64,000 bases of DNA from Tridacna crocea. Its lineage: Eukaryota; Mollusca; Bivalvia; Cardiida; Cardiidae. The stretch is taken from NCBI GenBank assembly GCA_943736015.1, contig OX031058.1, positions 21,973,001 through 22,037,000 of the forward strand. Direction: 5' to 3'. Below the pieces are notes generated by a model. That model was not told the DNA's origin. It ran no database searches and saw only the letters and a list, made by a program, of their open reading frames with translations. The position numbers and the translations under genes are program-made. This document shows, piece after piece, positions 10,195 through 19,670 of the stretch; the stretch's first letter is position 1, and the number at the start of each line of letters is the position of its first letter.

Positions 10195-10255
10195 AAGTAT
10201 CTGCCCAGGTCTCCCTGCGCGGACTGCTGATGCTGTTCTCGGTCGATACTTTTTC
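10195..10255. repeat. Family C remnant
   Basis: GCCCAGGTCTCCCTGCGCGGACTGC retains the centre of the C palindrome; the second arm is lost. Confidence 0.4.
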
Positions 10256-10262
10256 ACATATA

Positions 10263-10491
10263 TTAACCCATTCTCATACAATCCCTACTTTTGACGCCCC
10301 TTAGAATGAAGCCTTTAGAAAACATTGTGGGAAAAGGAGAAAATGCTGGTAACCAGCATTTTCTCCTTTTCCCACAATGTTTTCTACCCTTCACAGAACA
10401 AATTTCAAATTTTCAGTCACTTTTATTTTGTCGTCTGCAAATGCTTTCAATTTGGACCAGTCTAAAATTTTGTTGTTTGGTAATGGGTTAA
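10263..10491 (-). mobile_element. Family A1 MITE, 229 bp
   Basis: TTAACCCATTCTCATACAAT to GTTTGGTAATGGGTTAA, with a perfect hairpin centred on GCTGGTAACCAGC. Its right TTAA (10488-10491) is the left TTAA of a family B element. Confidence 0.9.
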
Positions 10492-10703
10492 TCCTTATCC
10501 TGCCGAATAACTAAAATTAAATTTTCAATTCGTTATAAATAACCGTGACAAATATCGCTGCTTTAATGTTATGTTTTGGGGAATAACATCTCCTTGTCGG
10601 ACAGTGTAGATCAAAGATCAGACTGCACGTTTTGTGCAGTCTGATCTTGATCTACACTGTCCGTAAATGGTCAGCGAGTCGCGCTTAGAACCCAAAGGGT
10701 TAA
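10488..10703 (+). mobile_element. Family B MITE, 216 bp
   Basis: TTAATCCTTATCCTGCCGAATAAC at left. Hairpin arms GGACAGTGTAGATCAAAGATCAGACTGCAC and GTGCAGTCTGATCTTGATCTACACTGTCC differ by one base. Then GTCAGCGAGTCGCGCTTAG, ending AAGGGTTAA. A representative full copy. Confidence 0.85.
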
Positions 10704-11065
10704 GCCCAATTTTCAGGGAGAATACGGCTCATGTTAAACATCTTCTTTTTTCTAAAAAAAAAATCATTTGAAAAACTCTTTTCCGAAATCGTTAATATTG
10801 ATGAAATGGATACAAGGTATGGCAAAATGAAATATGTTGTTTATTTTCTCTTATTCTTTTCCTTTCAAAACCAATTATTGTAACAAAAGTAAAACATTAC
10901 TGTCTAAAATAACGGATCCCTTTTAGATCCAGTTTTCCCAACAAAAGAAAGTTTTAATGGCTAATAGCATTAATACGACCCTTTAATTAAAAGTAAAACA
11001 AATGTGCACTTGCAGGTTTGGACAAATCTGCCCATAGTCTGATACTTAATACAATATTCCTTTCC
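10704..11065. other. No gene or repeat recognised
   Basis: AT-rich sequence; the poly-A run near 10755 is the only low-complexity feature. Confidence 0.4.
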
Positions 11066-11190
11066 TTTTAACCCTTAACGCTATAAATCCGAATTTAGTC
11101 GCTCAGCGACCAGTATGGATCAAGGTCAACCTGAACAGAGAGTGCCGTCTGCTTTGGGATCTACACTTTCTACTATTCTTGATATTCTGG
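11066..11190. repeat. Family B remnant, inverted
   Basis: TTAACCCTTAACGCTATAAATCC, AGTCGCTCAGCGACC and GGGATCTACAC are decayed pieces of a B element read from its right end. Confidence 0.4.
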
Positions 11191-11630
11191 CAAACGGCTT
11201 TGAAATGTAATAATGAATACTTAATACTTACCAAGATAGCCCACTTTATTCCTTTAGCATTACAGGGGTTGAAAACAGCTACGTTCATCTCTTGAATGCT
11301 TTAATGGCCAAGGGTAATTCAAATCATTTAAAAGAACAGTTCAGATTCAAGACAAGAGCGTGCAGTCTGATCCTGTATGTACAGTATCCGGGTACATTTG
11401 CAAGCTATTTTACCTCTATCGAAACTTGAACCTGCATACCTCTTTCTCAGACAAAAACTGTCAATCCAGGATGCTGGACAGGCTCAACATCAATTTTCGT
11501 AGAGTAAATATAAGGTACAAAATAATTTTACAAAGTTGAAAAAAAATTTCCCGCACAATTTTGTCAGGAATTTAACAAGAGATCCTGCATAATTTTGACA
11601 GGGTGAAAAAATAGGTCTATCATCTTTTTT

Positions 11631-11722
11631 ATTATATATCGTCGGTGTACTTCCAAAACCTCGTAACTACAGCTTGTTACAAGCTGTAGTTACGAGGTTT
11701 TGGAACTACACCGACGATATAA
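11631..11722. repeat. Family E palindrome, copy 1
   Basis: Arms of about 44 bp run from ATTATATATCGTCGGTGTAC to CTACAGCTTG, with TTA as loop and the complement following. There are very few mismatches. The sequence would form a long stable hairpin. Confidence 0.85.
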
Positions 11723-11749
11723 TGTATAATTAAACAAAGGAGTTACGTT

Positions 11750-11935
11750 TTGTAGTAAATAAATACTAACTGCTATTTTATATTGCTATTTTAAAGCTAT
11801 GCTTTGGGGAAGAATATCTCCATATATCGGACAGTATAGATCAAGATCAGACTGCACGTTCTGTGTAGTCTGATCTTGATCTACACTGTCTGCAAAAGGT
11901 CAGTAAGTCATGCTTTGCAGTCTAAGAGTTAGATT
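11750..11935 (+). mobile_element. Family B MITE, left end eroded
   Basis: TTGCTATTTTAAAGCTATGCTTTGGGG, AATATCTCCATATATCGGACAG, and a good hairpin with loop CGTTCTGTG, then GGTCAGTAAGTCATGC and CTAAGAGTTAG. Confidence 0.75.
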
Positions 11936-12129
11936 GATTGGTTATCAGTATGAAATGAAAAAACTGTGTTTTATGCTTCATCAGAAATGTTCATTTAGAT
12001 GCATTTCCATGCCAATCCTTCGAGTGATAAAAGTTAAATGAACATTTCTAGGCCATGGAATGGTTTCTTTTTTTGTTTTTACAATTTCATATTAAATGTA
12101 ACTACATGAGCCACGCTGTCTGAAAAGAG

Positions 12130-12501
12130 GTATAATGTAGTAGACCCGTAATAGACAACAGCTATTTCGACTATAACATTATCCTACAAAATTTGCTATA
12201 ATTAAAAATGGAAATTATTGTACTACTTTCACCGAGCAACATTTTCCTCTTTTTCCTTCTTAGAATTATCATTTATGAGTCGAAAACCACTATATTCTTA
12301 TTACAAAGGGAGATAACAATTACCCCCCTTTTCAAGAAACTAACAAAAATATTAAAAATTACCTCAAAGGATGGACTTCAAAGGAATTTCTTGTCAGTTA
12401 AAAATGTGCGCACGTATCATATCTGTATAAATCCGTATTTATCAACTATACAGAAAATTATGCCATGCTGCACTAGAAGTATTACGGGTTTAGTACCTTA
12501 A
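12130..12501 (-). mobile_element. Family G element, inverted copy
   Basis: The complement of the G interior (CCTTCTTAGAATTATCATTTAT, AAAGGGAGATAACAATTACC). Termini GTAGTAGACCCGTAATAG at left and CTATTACGGG-like ATTACGGGTTTAGTACCTTAA at right. Its last TTAA is shared with the next family A copy. Confidence 0.7.
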
Positions 12502-12726
12502 CCCTTTCCCAAACAATCCCTGGTTTTTACGATTCAGGAATAGAAGCCTTTTGAAAACATTATGGGAAAAGGAGAAAATGCTGGTAACCAGCATTTTCTC
12601 CTTTTCCCACAATGTTTTCTACCCTATCATATAGAAAAATCATTATTTTAGCAACTGTTAATTTGTCATCTGCAAAATGCTTTCAATTTGGTCTGGTCCA
12701 AAATTTGCCGTTTGGGAAAGGGTTAA
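12498..12726 (-). mobile_element. Family A1 MITE, 229 bp
   Basis: TTAACCCTTTCCCAAACAAT to GCCGTTTGGGAAAGGGTTAA, giving 17 bp of perfect terminal inverted repeat including TTAA. Hairpin ACATTATGGGAAAAGG...CCTTTTCCCACAATGT centred on GCTGGTAACCAGC. Confidence 0.92.
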
Positions 12727-12890
12727 TGCACCTACAAAGAGTATCAGCCCAGCACAGACTTCCCTGGGTAGAAACGTTAGATGCTTTTGGTAAATTTTCT
12801 GCGTGTCTGAGGAACATCTCCATGATTATGGGATGACTTACATGGTATAATGCATCATGGGAACGGTTTAAAACCCCCTTTTACATTGCT

Positions 12891-12977
12891 CATATCGTCG
12901 GTTTACTTCGGAAACCTCGTTACTACAGCTTGTTACAAGCTGTAGTTATGAGGTTTTCGAAGTAAATCGACTATATG
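12891..12977. repeat. Family E palindrome, copy 2
   Basis: CATATCGTCGGTTTACTTC to CTACAGCTTG, loop TTA, then the complement with a few mismatches ending GACTATATG. It replaces the left half of the neighbouring family A copy. Confidence 0.85.
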
Positions 12978-13158
12978 TATCTCTGGACAGCATTGTGGGC
13001 AAAGGAGAAAACGCTGTAACGAGCGTTTTCTCCTTTTCTCACAATGTTTTGTCTCCATCCAAGGATTAACTTCATCATCTGAGTCATGCTAAAATTGTCA
13101 TCTGCATGCGCTTTCAGTTTGAACATACTCGAAACGTTGTCGTATGGTAAAGAGTTAA
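12978..13158 (-). mobile_element. Family A1 MITE, left end replaced
   Basis: Begins at the hairpin (CATTGTGGGCAAAGGAGAAAACGC, AGCGTTTTCTCCTTTTCTCAC). Both arms carry AACGC/GCGTT instead of ATGC/GCAT. It ends GTATGGTAAAGAGTTAA, shared with the next copy. Confidence 0.7.
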
Positions 13159-13380
13159 CCCATTACCACACAATCCCTACTCTGACGACCCTGAGAAAGA
13201 AACCTGAAGAAGGCGTTGTGGGAAAAGGAGAAAATGCTGGTAACCTGCGTTTTCTCCTTTACCTACATTGTTTTCTACCCTTCATAAAACAAATTTCCAA
13301 TTTTCAGTTACTTAATTTATCGTCTGTAAATGCTTTTGATTTGGACAAGCCTAGGGTGTTGTCGTTTGGTAATAAGTTAA
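13155..13380 (-). mobile_element. Family A1 MITE, 226 bp
   Basis: TTAACCCATTACCACACAAT to GTTTGGTAATAAGTTAA. Arm mismatch at the centre (GCTGGTAACCTGC) and CCTTTACCTAC in place of CCTTTTCCCAC. Confidence 0.88.
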
Positions 13381-13631
13381 ATGGAGGAAATGTACGCTGA
13401 TGGCATTTTCTCCGTTTCGAGCAGTGTCGACTGCAGATGTTTTACTTTTGGACAAGGCTAAAATCTGATAAAGTGCAAAGACGAAAACAGTTTAATAATT
13501 GTTAATTTAAGCATCTCCTATAGGTAATAGATTATATTTTGTGAGGGAATGCATGGAAAAATTGTTTATATATCATGGGCCAGTGGCCTATATATTTGAA
13601 TAAAATATCTTTGAAAAAAAAAAAAATAAAG

Positions 13632-13845
13632 GACAGTGTAGGTATATATTCACCAACCATTCTTAAGAATGCTCTTTGTTTTATTCCCCAGAATTTTATT
13701 TATTTGAAAGTAACCCAACTTCTGATTGGTTAAACCATTTGGTTTAGCCAATCAGAAGTTGGGATACTTTCAAAACTTTGAATATCTTAGACAATAAGAT
13801 TAAGGATGTTTTCAAGAATATTTGGTGAATACAGACATTGACAGT
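13632..13845. mobile_element. Family D foldback element
   Basis: ATTCACCAACCATTCTTAAG at left and its diverged complement (CAAGAATATTTGGTGAATAC) at right. The centre ACTTCTGATTGGTTAAACCA pairs with TGGTTTAGCCAATCAGAAGT, placing CCAAT motifs on both arms. Confidence 0.8.
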
Positions 13846-14077
13846 TTTGTGCAGTCATTTCCGTACTTAAGGTTAGATCAGAAGTACCAATGAACGTAGA
13901 CTGCATGCATCAAGGATAAAAAGCCATTCTCAAACGTTTGTTTTATTCTTCAGAGAAGGGTTATAATTAAAGTTACCTCGCTAACTAGAAACATTATATT
14001 TTAATACATCCGTCTGCTTTTAGTTTTTTGTAGCCAATCCAGGTGAATCCATCTAGGTATTTATTTCAGAACCAATC

Positions 14078-14310
14078 AATTTACCCTTCACCCAGCCGAC
14101 AATATTTTAGGCATACCCTGTTTGACAGCATTTGCAGACGACAAAAAAATGGCTTAAATGATCTGATTTATTTGTGAAAGGATAGTAATTGTTAGGGAAA
14201 AAGAGGAGGATATGCTGGTTACCAGCTTTCCCTGCACCCCCCCCCATGTTCTTTTTTTCCTTTAAAGCTGTTCTTCCTTTGTTAAAAAGCGGGATCAACT
14301 GGCAACCGGC
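14078..14310 (+). mobile_element. Family A1 MITE, degraded
   Basis: TTTACCCTTCACCCAGCCGAC, AGCATTTGCAGACGAC, and a broken hairpin GAGGATATGCTGGTTACCAGC. A C9 run follows the core and the right half is barely recognisable. Confidence 0.6.
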
Positions 14311-14537
14311 TAACTCTTTACAACATAGGAAAATCTACACTGGTCAAAATTCAAAGCATCCGCTGACGACAATTTATACATCGCTCAAATGATGGAATTA
14401 TCCTTAATAAGATAGAAAACATTGCGAGAAAAGGAGAAAATGCTGGTAATCAGCATTTTCTCCTTTTCTCACAATATTTTCGAAAGGCTTCTTCATCAGG
14501 GACGTTAAGACTCGGGATCGTGTGACAAAGGGTAAAC
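14311..14537 (+). mobile_element. Family A1 MITE, 227 bp
   Basis: TAACTCTTTACAACATAGG to GTGACAAAGGGTAAA. Both arms carry GAGAAAAGG instead of GGGAAAAGG. Centre GGTAATC. Confidence 0.78.
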
Positions 14538-14764
14538 AGCTATGTATCAGGTACCAAGAATTGTGTTCTGTTTGTAACTTTCCGTATCAATAGCCGGTAA
14601 AAAAGCACCGTCACTGTTTGCTTACAATACAACTTGTATTATTTTTCCGCCTTTTTACCCCTTCGTTAATGCATTCTCATGTGGACTATTTTAACCTTTT
14701 TAAACTTCTAAACAAAGTGATTGAAAATTTCCAGACAATGATTAAAAAACAGAATTTAGCCAGC

Positions 14765-14983
14765 TTAACCCTTTACTCCATAGATACTCATTGCTTGTAG
14801 GAGCCTTTGGAAACCATTGTGACAAAAGGTGAAATTGCTCGTGACGAGCCATTTCACCTTTTACCAAAATGTTTTCTATGCTATCAAAAAGTGTCATATA
14901 CACATAAGAAACAGCTTCATCCTTGCTGTTATTTAGGGTCAATTAGAGATACCATAGAAATGCCTAATGGGGTAAAGGGTTAA
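14765..14983 (-). mobile_element. Family A3 MITE, 219 bp
   Basis: TTAACCCTTTACTCCATAGA at left, AATGGGGTAAAGGGTTAA at right. Arms GACAAAAGGTGAAATTGCTC / GAGCCATTTCACCTTTTACC, centre GTGAC. Confidence 0.88.
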
Positions 14984-15115
14984 AGTTCTTTTGGTAGGGT
15001 GAAACCTCACCATATAGGACAGTGTTGTTCAAGGGTAAGACTTGCACGTTTTGTGCACTCTGATCTTGGATCGAAATTGTCCACAAAAGAGCACCGAGTC
15101 GTGTTTAGCGGCTGA
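14980..15115 (+). mobile_element. Family B MITE, short and decayed
   Basis: Shares its first TTAA with the A3 copy. AGGACAGTGTTGTTCAAGGG, CACGTTTTGTGCACTCTGATCTTGGATC, then GCACCGAGTCGTGTTTAGCGGC. Confidence 0.6.
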
Positions 15116-15587
15116 ACTTTTTACCCAATTTCAACATTTTAGACTCGCCCAAATTCGAGGCTTTTGCAGACGACAAATCAGATGTGGCGGCTCAGTGGAT
15201 GACATTTGTCTCTGAAAGGGCAGAAAACATTGTGGAAAATTAGCAAATGCTGTTTACCAGTATTTTCTTCTTTAACCCTTTCCCAAACAATCCCTGGTTT
15301 TTACGGGTCAGGAATAGAAGCCTTTTGAAAACATTGTGGGAAAAAGAGAAAATGCTGGTAACCAGCATTTTTCTTCTTTCCACAATGTTTTCTACCCTAC
15401 CATTTAGAAAAATTATCTTTTTAGCAACTGTTAATTTGTCATTTGCAAAGTGATTTCAATTTGGTCTCGTCCAAAATTTGCCGTTTGGGAAAGAGTCAAG
15501 TACAAAGTTTTCAAAAGGTTACTTTTTTTAAAATGTTCTCAGGGTCGTTGAAAGTCGAAATTGTGTGGTTAATGGCTAGGAGGTTAA
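15115..15587 (+). mobile_element. Family A1 MITE split by a nested copy
   Basis: Left half CTTTTTACCCAATTTCAACATTTTAGACTCG to ACCAGTATTTTCTTC. The right half resumes at 15500 with CAAAAGGTTACTTTTTTTAAAATG, TCAGGGTCGTTGAAAGTCG and ends GGAGGTTAA. The interruption lies at a T-run in the right hairpin arm. Confidence 0.7.
15272..15499 (-). mobile_element. Family A1 MITE nested in another copy, 228 bp
   Basis: TTAACCCTTTCCCAAACAAT to CCGTTTGGGAAAGAGTCAA. The interior is nearly identical to 12498-12726 (CGGGTCAGGAATAGAAGCC). The right arm has lost symmetry (ATTTTTCTTCTTTCCAC). Confidence 0.88.
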
Positions 15588-15627
15588 GTTATACCATTAA
15601 CTTGTGGAAGTTAATGGTATAACTTAA
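15584..15627. repeat. Small perfect hairpin at the TTAA boundary
   Basis: TTAAGTTATACCATTAAC at 15584-15601 and its exact complement at 15610-15627, with an 8-nt loop TTGTGGAA. It begins on the TTAA ending the previous element. Confidence 0.85.
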
Positions 15628-15764
15628 CAATTTTCAGTTTCATTTTCGAATTATCAGTTTACCCAAACAATTGCCTGTTCGAACAATCGAACCTTCAGAT
15701 ACTCTGAAGATTAAAAGCACAATATCCGAGACAGGTCGAACCCTCATACTACAGTAACATGAGA

Positions 15765-16105
15765 AGACGGATTGTTGCGCCTTGCCGTATACCAGCAGAA
15801 AATCTGATACTACCTTTTTCTGGAAGAGATCTGCGCTTTGGACTGCTGTGTTGTTAAGTGCATTTGCACGGCTAATGCAATTTCTCTCTCCTAAATTGTA
15901 AATAGTTTTTGAAAGGTTCATAGAAAATAGGATCAGTGCACTTTGTCGTATACCATCAGAAAATCTGAGACTACCTTTTTCTGAAAAAGATCTGCGCTTT
16001 GGACTGCAATGTTTTTTCAGTGTAATTGTTAATTGTTCAGATATTACAACTTCTCTCCTAAACCGTGGATCGTTTTTGAAAGGGTCTTATAGAAAAAAGG
16101 ACCAA
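15765..16105. repeat. Tandem duplication, unit about 161 bp, two copies
   Basis: CGTATACCAGCAGAAAATCTGA...TCTGCGCTTTGGACTGC at about 15786 recurs at about 15947, as do the following CTCTCCTAAA and GTTTTTGAAAGG words. Moderately diverged. Confidence 0.85.
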
Positions 16106-16163
16106 TCACAGGTAAAGTAGACCTACTGCAAGCCCCTCATTGTTTTCCATAATCATACCATTT

Positions 16164-16386
16164 TTAACCTCTGTAGCCCTTATTCTGCCAAATAGTTACA
16201 ACGAAATTTTTTATTCGATTGTAAAAAAAAACAAATATTGTTATTTCAAAGGTATGTTTCGGGGAATAATATCTCCTTAACGGACAGTGTTGATCAAGAT
16301 CAGACCGCACGTTCTGTGCAGTCTGATCTTGATCTACGCTGTCCGCAAAAGGTCAGTGAGTCGCACTTAGAAGCCTATGAGATAAA
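16164..16386 (+). mobile_element. Family B MITE, 223 bp
   Basis: TTAACCTCTGTAGCCCTTATTC, TATTTCAAAGGTATGTTTCGGGG, and hairpin GGACAGTGTTGATCAAGATC...GATCTTGATCTACGCTGTCC with loop around CGTTCTGTG. The right end reads CCTATGAGATAA, a mutated TTAA. Confidence 0.8.
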
Positions 16387-16699
16387 GCCCATGACAAAAA
16401 TGCATTACTACAAGGTACCAAAAGACCAAATGTTACGTGCATCTACTGGATGATACATCATTTCTTTGGGCTGTGTGTTAAAACTTTAGATTGAAATTTG
16501 CAATTCCTCTTTCTTTTTTACAATTTTTCAAAGAGCCACGTACAACAATACAAGAAATAAAGACTGTGTATTTGTATGATGAATCGGTTTATCAATTTTT
16601 TAAGAGATTTGCAACAGACAACGCTGAAAACATTCCTGTACAAGATGGATAATTTACATGAATATAGGTTAGCACACGATTGTTATATAACATTATTAA
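16387..16699. other. No gene or repeat recognised
   Basis: AT-rich sequence without clear structure. Confidence 0.4.
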
Positions 16700-16925
16700 A
16701 AACAAAGCTTGTTACTGGTCCAAATTGAAAGCATTTGCAGACAACATATTAGACTAAACTTAAATGAAAGTACATGTAACTGCGTGTGAAAGTGTAGAAA
16801 TTGCCAGTGACAGTGTATAGAACCTTGTGGAAAAAAGAGAAAGTACTGGTAACAGGATTTTCTCCTTTCCCTTTGAGGTTTCGAAAGGATATTATCTCGA
16901 GGTCTTTGAACTTCGCGATCGTTGA
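16700..16925 (+). mobile_element. Family A1 MITE, degraded
   Basis: TGGTCCAAATTGAAAGCATTTGCAGACAAC is the usual left body. The hairpin reads GGAAAAAAGAGAAAGTACTGGTAACAGG then TTTTCTCCTTTCCC. Ends not recognisable. Confidence 0.6.
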
Positions 16926-16995
16926 GAGACAGACGACAGACAGACGGACAGAGAAAGAGAAAGACAGACAGAGAAAGAGAAAGAAAGACACTTCA
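16926..16995. repeat. GACA/GAAA microsatellite
   Basis: GACAGACAGACGGACAGAGAAAGAGAAAGAC pattern. Confidence 0.95.
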
Positions 16996-17112
16996 AAATT
17001 AGCCTAGTATTGGGGAAACCCAGGAAACATGAATATGTGAACCGTCGCCGTGATATGACTGAAATACTGTTGAAAGCGGCGTAAAACACCATTCAAACAA
17101 ACAAACAAATTT
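16996..17112 (+). mobile_element. SINE 3' part
   Basis: TATTGGGGAAACCCAGGAAACATGAATATG, then GCCGTGATATGACTGAAATACTGTTGAAAGCGGCGTAAAACACCATTC and a CAAA-repeat tail. The same body occurs at 47430-47560. No tRNA-like head is visible. Confidence 0.7.
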
Positions 17113-17347
17113 ACACACGCAACAAAACTCGCTTGCAGACGAGCGAATAGATAGATATAGCTGTATATTGATCAGACTTGGAAGTCGTCAAGTCTTTACA
17201 TGACTGTGCATTTGTTTGTGATAATTTTTATCCGATAATGTTACACCCCAACCTGAGGGTTGGGCGCAATTCTATACCCTTCAGCTGCTGGTTTAGGGTG
17301 TTTTGTGGGCTTTCGAAGTGAGACCCATCCGTAAGACCGATAAACCT

Positions 17348-17570
17348 TATCTCTATTTCAAACAACGACATAACAATTCTTGACCAACTTGAAGGTACTT
17401 GCACGCGACATAATATTAAATCTAGTCCAAAAGATGGTTACAGTCTTTGAAAGGGTGTAAAACGTCGTAGGAAAAGGAGGAAATGCTGGTTACCAGCATT
17501 TCCTCCTTTTCCTGCGATGTTTTTGTTGCAAATGATTTCCTCTTTAGGGCTGCTAAAAACATTAGTTAAG
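17348..17570 (+). mobile_element. Family A1 MITE with co-varied arms
   Basis: Left end eroded. Hairpin CGTAGGAAAAGGAGGAAATGC / GCATTTCCTCCTTTTCCTGCG: both arms carry GGAGGAAA and AGGAAAA instead of GGAGAAAA and GGGAAAA. Confidence 0.8.
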
Positions 17571-17912
17571 GGATTCATATTGACGTCTTTGTTGTCGCAA
17601 AAGTGGCCTTTTTTTGCCCACGTGTCCGATTTCAGATTATAAATCGTTTAGACGCAATTTGCTACAAGAAAAGACGGGACGCGGATAAGAAATCTTTATA
17701 ACTGCAATCCAAACATCCTGTTTGGTGTCTGACGGCGTTTTCAAGACTTTTACATAAGATTGAAACAATGTTGAAGGCAGTGTTAGACACTATAAAACTA
17801 TATTCTGTTAAGGTAGGCTAGAGTCCCTATCGAATATTCATCTAGGTCATTGAAACAGTTAAGTACGTTCATTCCTCTAACCCCTGGGCGAAGCTTTGGG
17901 TTTTTCTAGGTA

Positions 17913-18061
17913 TTAACTCTTTACGACGCAATCCTAACTTTTAATCCAAGGAAGAAGCCTTCCATAGAAAGAAATTATCATATGGGCTACATTCAGTTTT
18001 TTGTCTGCAAATGCTTACAATTTGGACCAGTCTAAAATTTTGTCGTTTGGTAAAGAGTTAA
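17913..18061 (-). mobile_element. Family A1 MITE lacking the hairpin, 149 bp
   Basis: TTAACTCTTTACGACGCAAT...GAAGAAGCCTT joins directly to CATAGAAAGAAATTATCAT...GTTTGGTAAAGAGTTAA. The 80 bp missing correspond to the central palindrome and its shoulders. Confidence 0.85.
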
Positions 18062-18249
18062 AGTAGCAAGTGGTACAGACAAATTGAGTAATTCAGGTAA
18101 AATAAACGCCAGAAATGCGTGGATAGGTGTTCTTGTCGTCGTGAATGAATTAAATATCACAATTAAAAATGTTGTTAAATGTTAGAAGAATAAACACAAA
18201 GAAAAAGAACAAAAACACATGTGGAGCAATAAGACGGCAAAATTTTTAA

Positions 18250-18438
18250 AATTTTCGAAGTAAAAAAAAATGCAGATTTCAAATTATTGTGACTCAAATG
18301 GTGGAATTTGTTTAAACACGGAGTATGAAACACCATGTGAGAAGAATTTAATGTCGGTTATTCCTTTCCCTAAAAGTGATTTCGAAAGTGCTTGTTCTCA
18401 GAGTCGTTAAAAGTCTAAATGGTTTGGTAAAGGGTTAA
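18250..18438 (+). mobile_element. Family A1 MITE, hairpin decayed
   Basis: TTATTGTGACTCAAATGGTGGAATTTG body, CTCAGAGTCGTTAAAAGTC and GGTTTGGTAAAGGGTTAA. The core is no longer palindromic. Its last TTAA opens the next family B copy. Confidence 0.65.
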
Positions 18439-18655
18439 CCCTTATCCTGATAAATGTGTGAATCAAACTTACCAGTCGATAGTAAAAACCAAAATTTTGT
18501 TATTTCAAAGGTTATTTGGGAGGAAATATATCTTTTTATTAGACAGTGCAGATCCAAGATCAGACTGCACACTCTGTGCAGTCTGATCTTGATCTACACT
18601 GTCCGCAAAAAAAGGCTCTGAAGTCGCACCTAGCAGCCTTACGGTGAAAACAGTA
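18435..18655 (+). mobile_element. Family B MITE
   Basis: TTAACCCTTATCCTGATAAATG, TTATTTCAAAGGTTATTTGGG, and hairpin GACAGTGCAGATCCAAGATC / GATCTTGATCTACACTGTC. The right end CCTAGCAGCCTTACGGTGAA is mutated. Confidence 0.8.
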
Positions 18656-18779
18656 TCCGCGCTTGTATCTCTCCGCCCGTAGTTGCGGGTATCAGATCTC
18701 CGAAATAATCATTACAACAAAAACTTGAGACACGGTTTATATTCCCTGATACGGCAGATGTCCCTTCTAATTCATTTAA

Positions 18780-18925
18780 TCTGACACATTACCATCAAAA
18801 AGCGACATATTACAGCCTTCTTGCCATAGTTTTTATGGTACTTTTTTGTAAAAAAAATGTGGAGAAAGGAGTCATTGCTGGTAGCCTCTTTTTTTCCCAG
18901 AATGTTTTTGAAAATGAAGAAAGAA
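18780..18925. repeat. Family A remnant
   Basis: GTGGAGAAAGGAGTCATTGCTGGTAGCC and TTTTTTTCCCAGAATGTTTTTGAAAA keep the outline of the A hairpin. Confidence 0.45.
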
Positions 18926-18959
18926 AAAATAATCCTTTCCTTTTGATACTTCTGTTTTG

Positions 18960-19670
18960 TGTCGTATTTGGTAGTGGTGTGTCAAATGGTACTTGAAGAT
19001 GGCAATTGTATGTCTAAATGCTATATGAGTGGCATAAGTAGTATAGTTACGTAGATGTTACGGGAATGATAGCAGTCTGTCTAAATGTCACTTGTATTAT
19101 GCAGTGATTAGTAAAAATGGCACTTAAGCAAGACGACAAGGCGTATATGTAATTTGTACAAGGCCGTGGTTTGTTTTAATGGCAAAATATCACGTGAATG
19201 GAAATATGTTACGTGAATGGCAGTTTTGGCTGTATTTTGCACGTGTCTGTCTGATGAAGCTAGTATTGTGTACATTTATTTCTAGATGGCACTTGTATGA
19301 GGTGGCTTGAACAAGGCTGAAGTATGTCTAAATGTTGCGTGAATAATTGTAAAAGTATGTCTAAATGCTAAAGAATGGCAACAGAAGTATGTCTTTATGT
19401 TATGTGAATGGCAGACGTTTGTCTTAATGTCACTCGTGCTTTGCAGATTGAATGTGTAAATGGCACTTGAACAAAGCAGTTACTAGTATGTCTTAATATC
19501 ATTTGAATGGTAGTAGATGAAATTCTTTCTACAACGTGGGTGGCAGTTGTATATCTAAATGGCGCTTGTACAAGGCAGTAGCATAACCAAATGCCACTTC
19601 TATTATGCAGTGATTTGTCTAAATGTTACGGGAATCTCAATGGTACCTAAATGTCACGATGCTGCGCACC
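18960..19670. repeat. Degenerate direct-repeat region (TGTCTAAATG...CACTTG...GGCA)
   Basis: The words GTATGTCTAAATG, ATGGCACTTG, TATGCAGTGATT and GTGAATGGCA recur at irregular spacing of roughly 40-60 bp. This looks like an old tandem array eroded by substitutions and indels. Confidence 0.65.

Noticed and set aside
10291..10491. Recurrent 'conserved' peptides such as GKGENAGNQHFLLF and WEKEKMLVTSIFSFSHN
   Set aside because: They are translations of the family A hairpin in two frames; conservation is at DNA level and present on both strands.
10263..10703. CRISPR-like repeats
   Set aside because: Palindromic units are 200+ bp elements at irregular spacing and in both orientations in a eukaryotic context; no spacer structure.
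17245..17263. CCCAACC TGA GGGTTGGG small palindrome
   Set aside because: Short and single; expected by chance in 64 kb.
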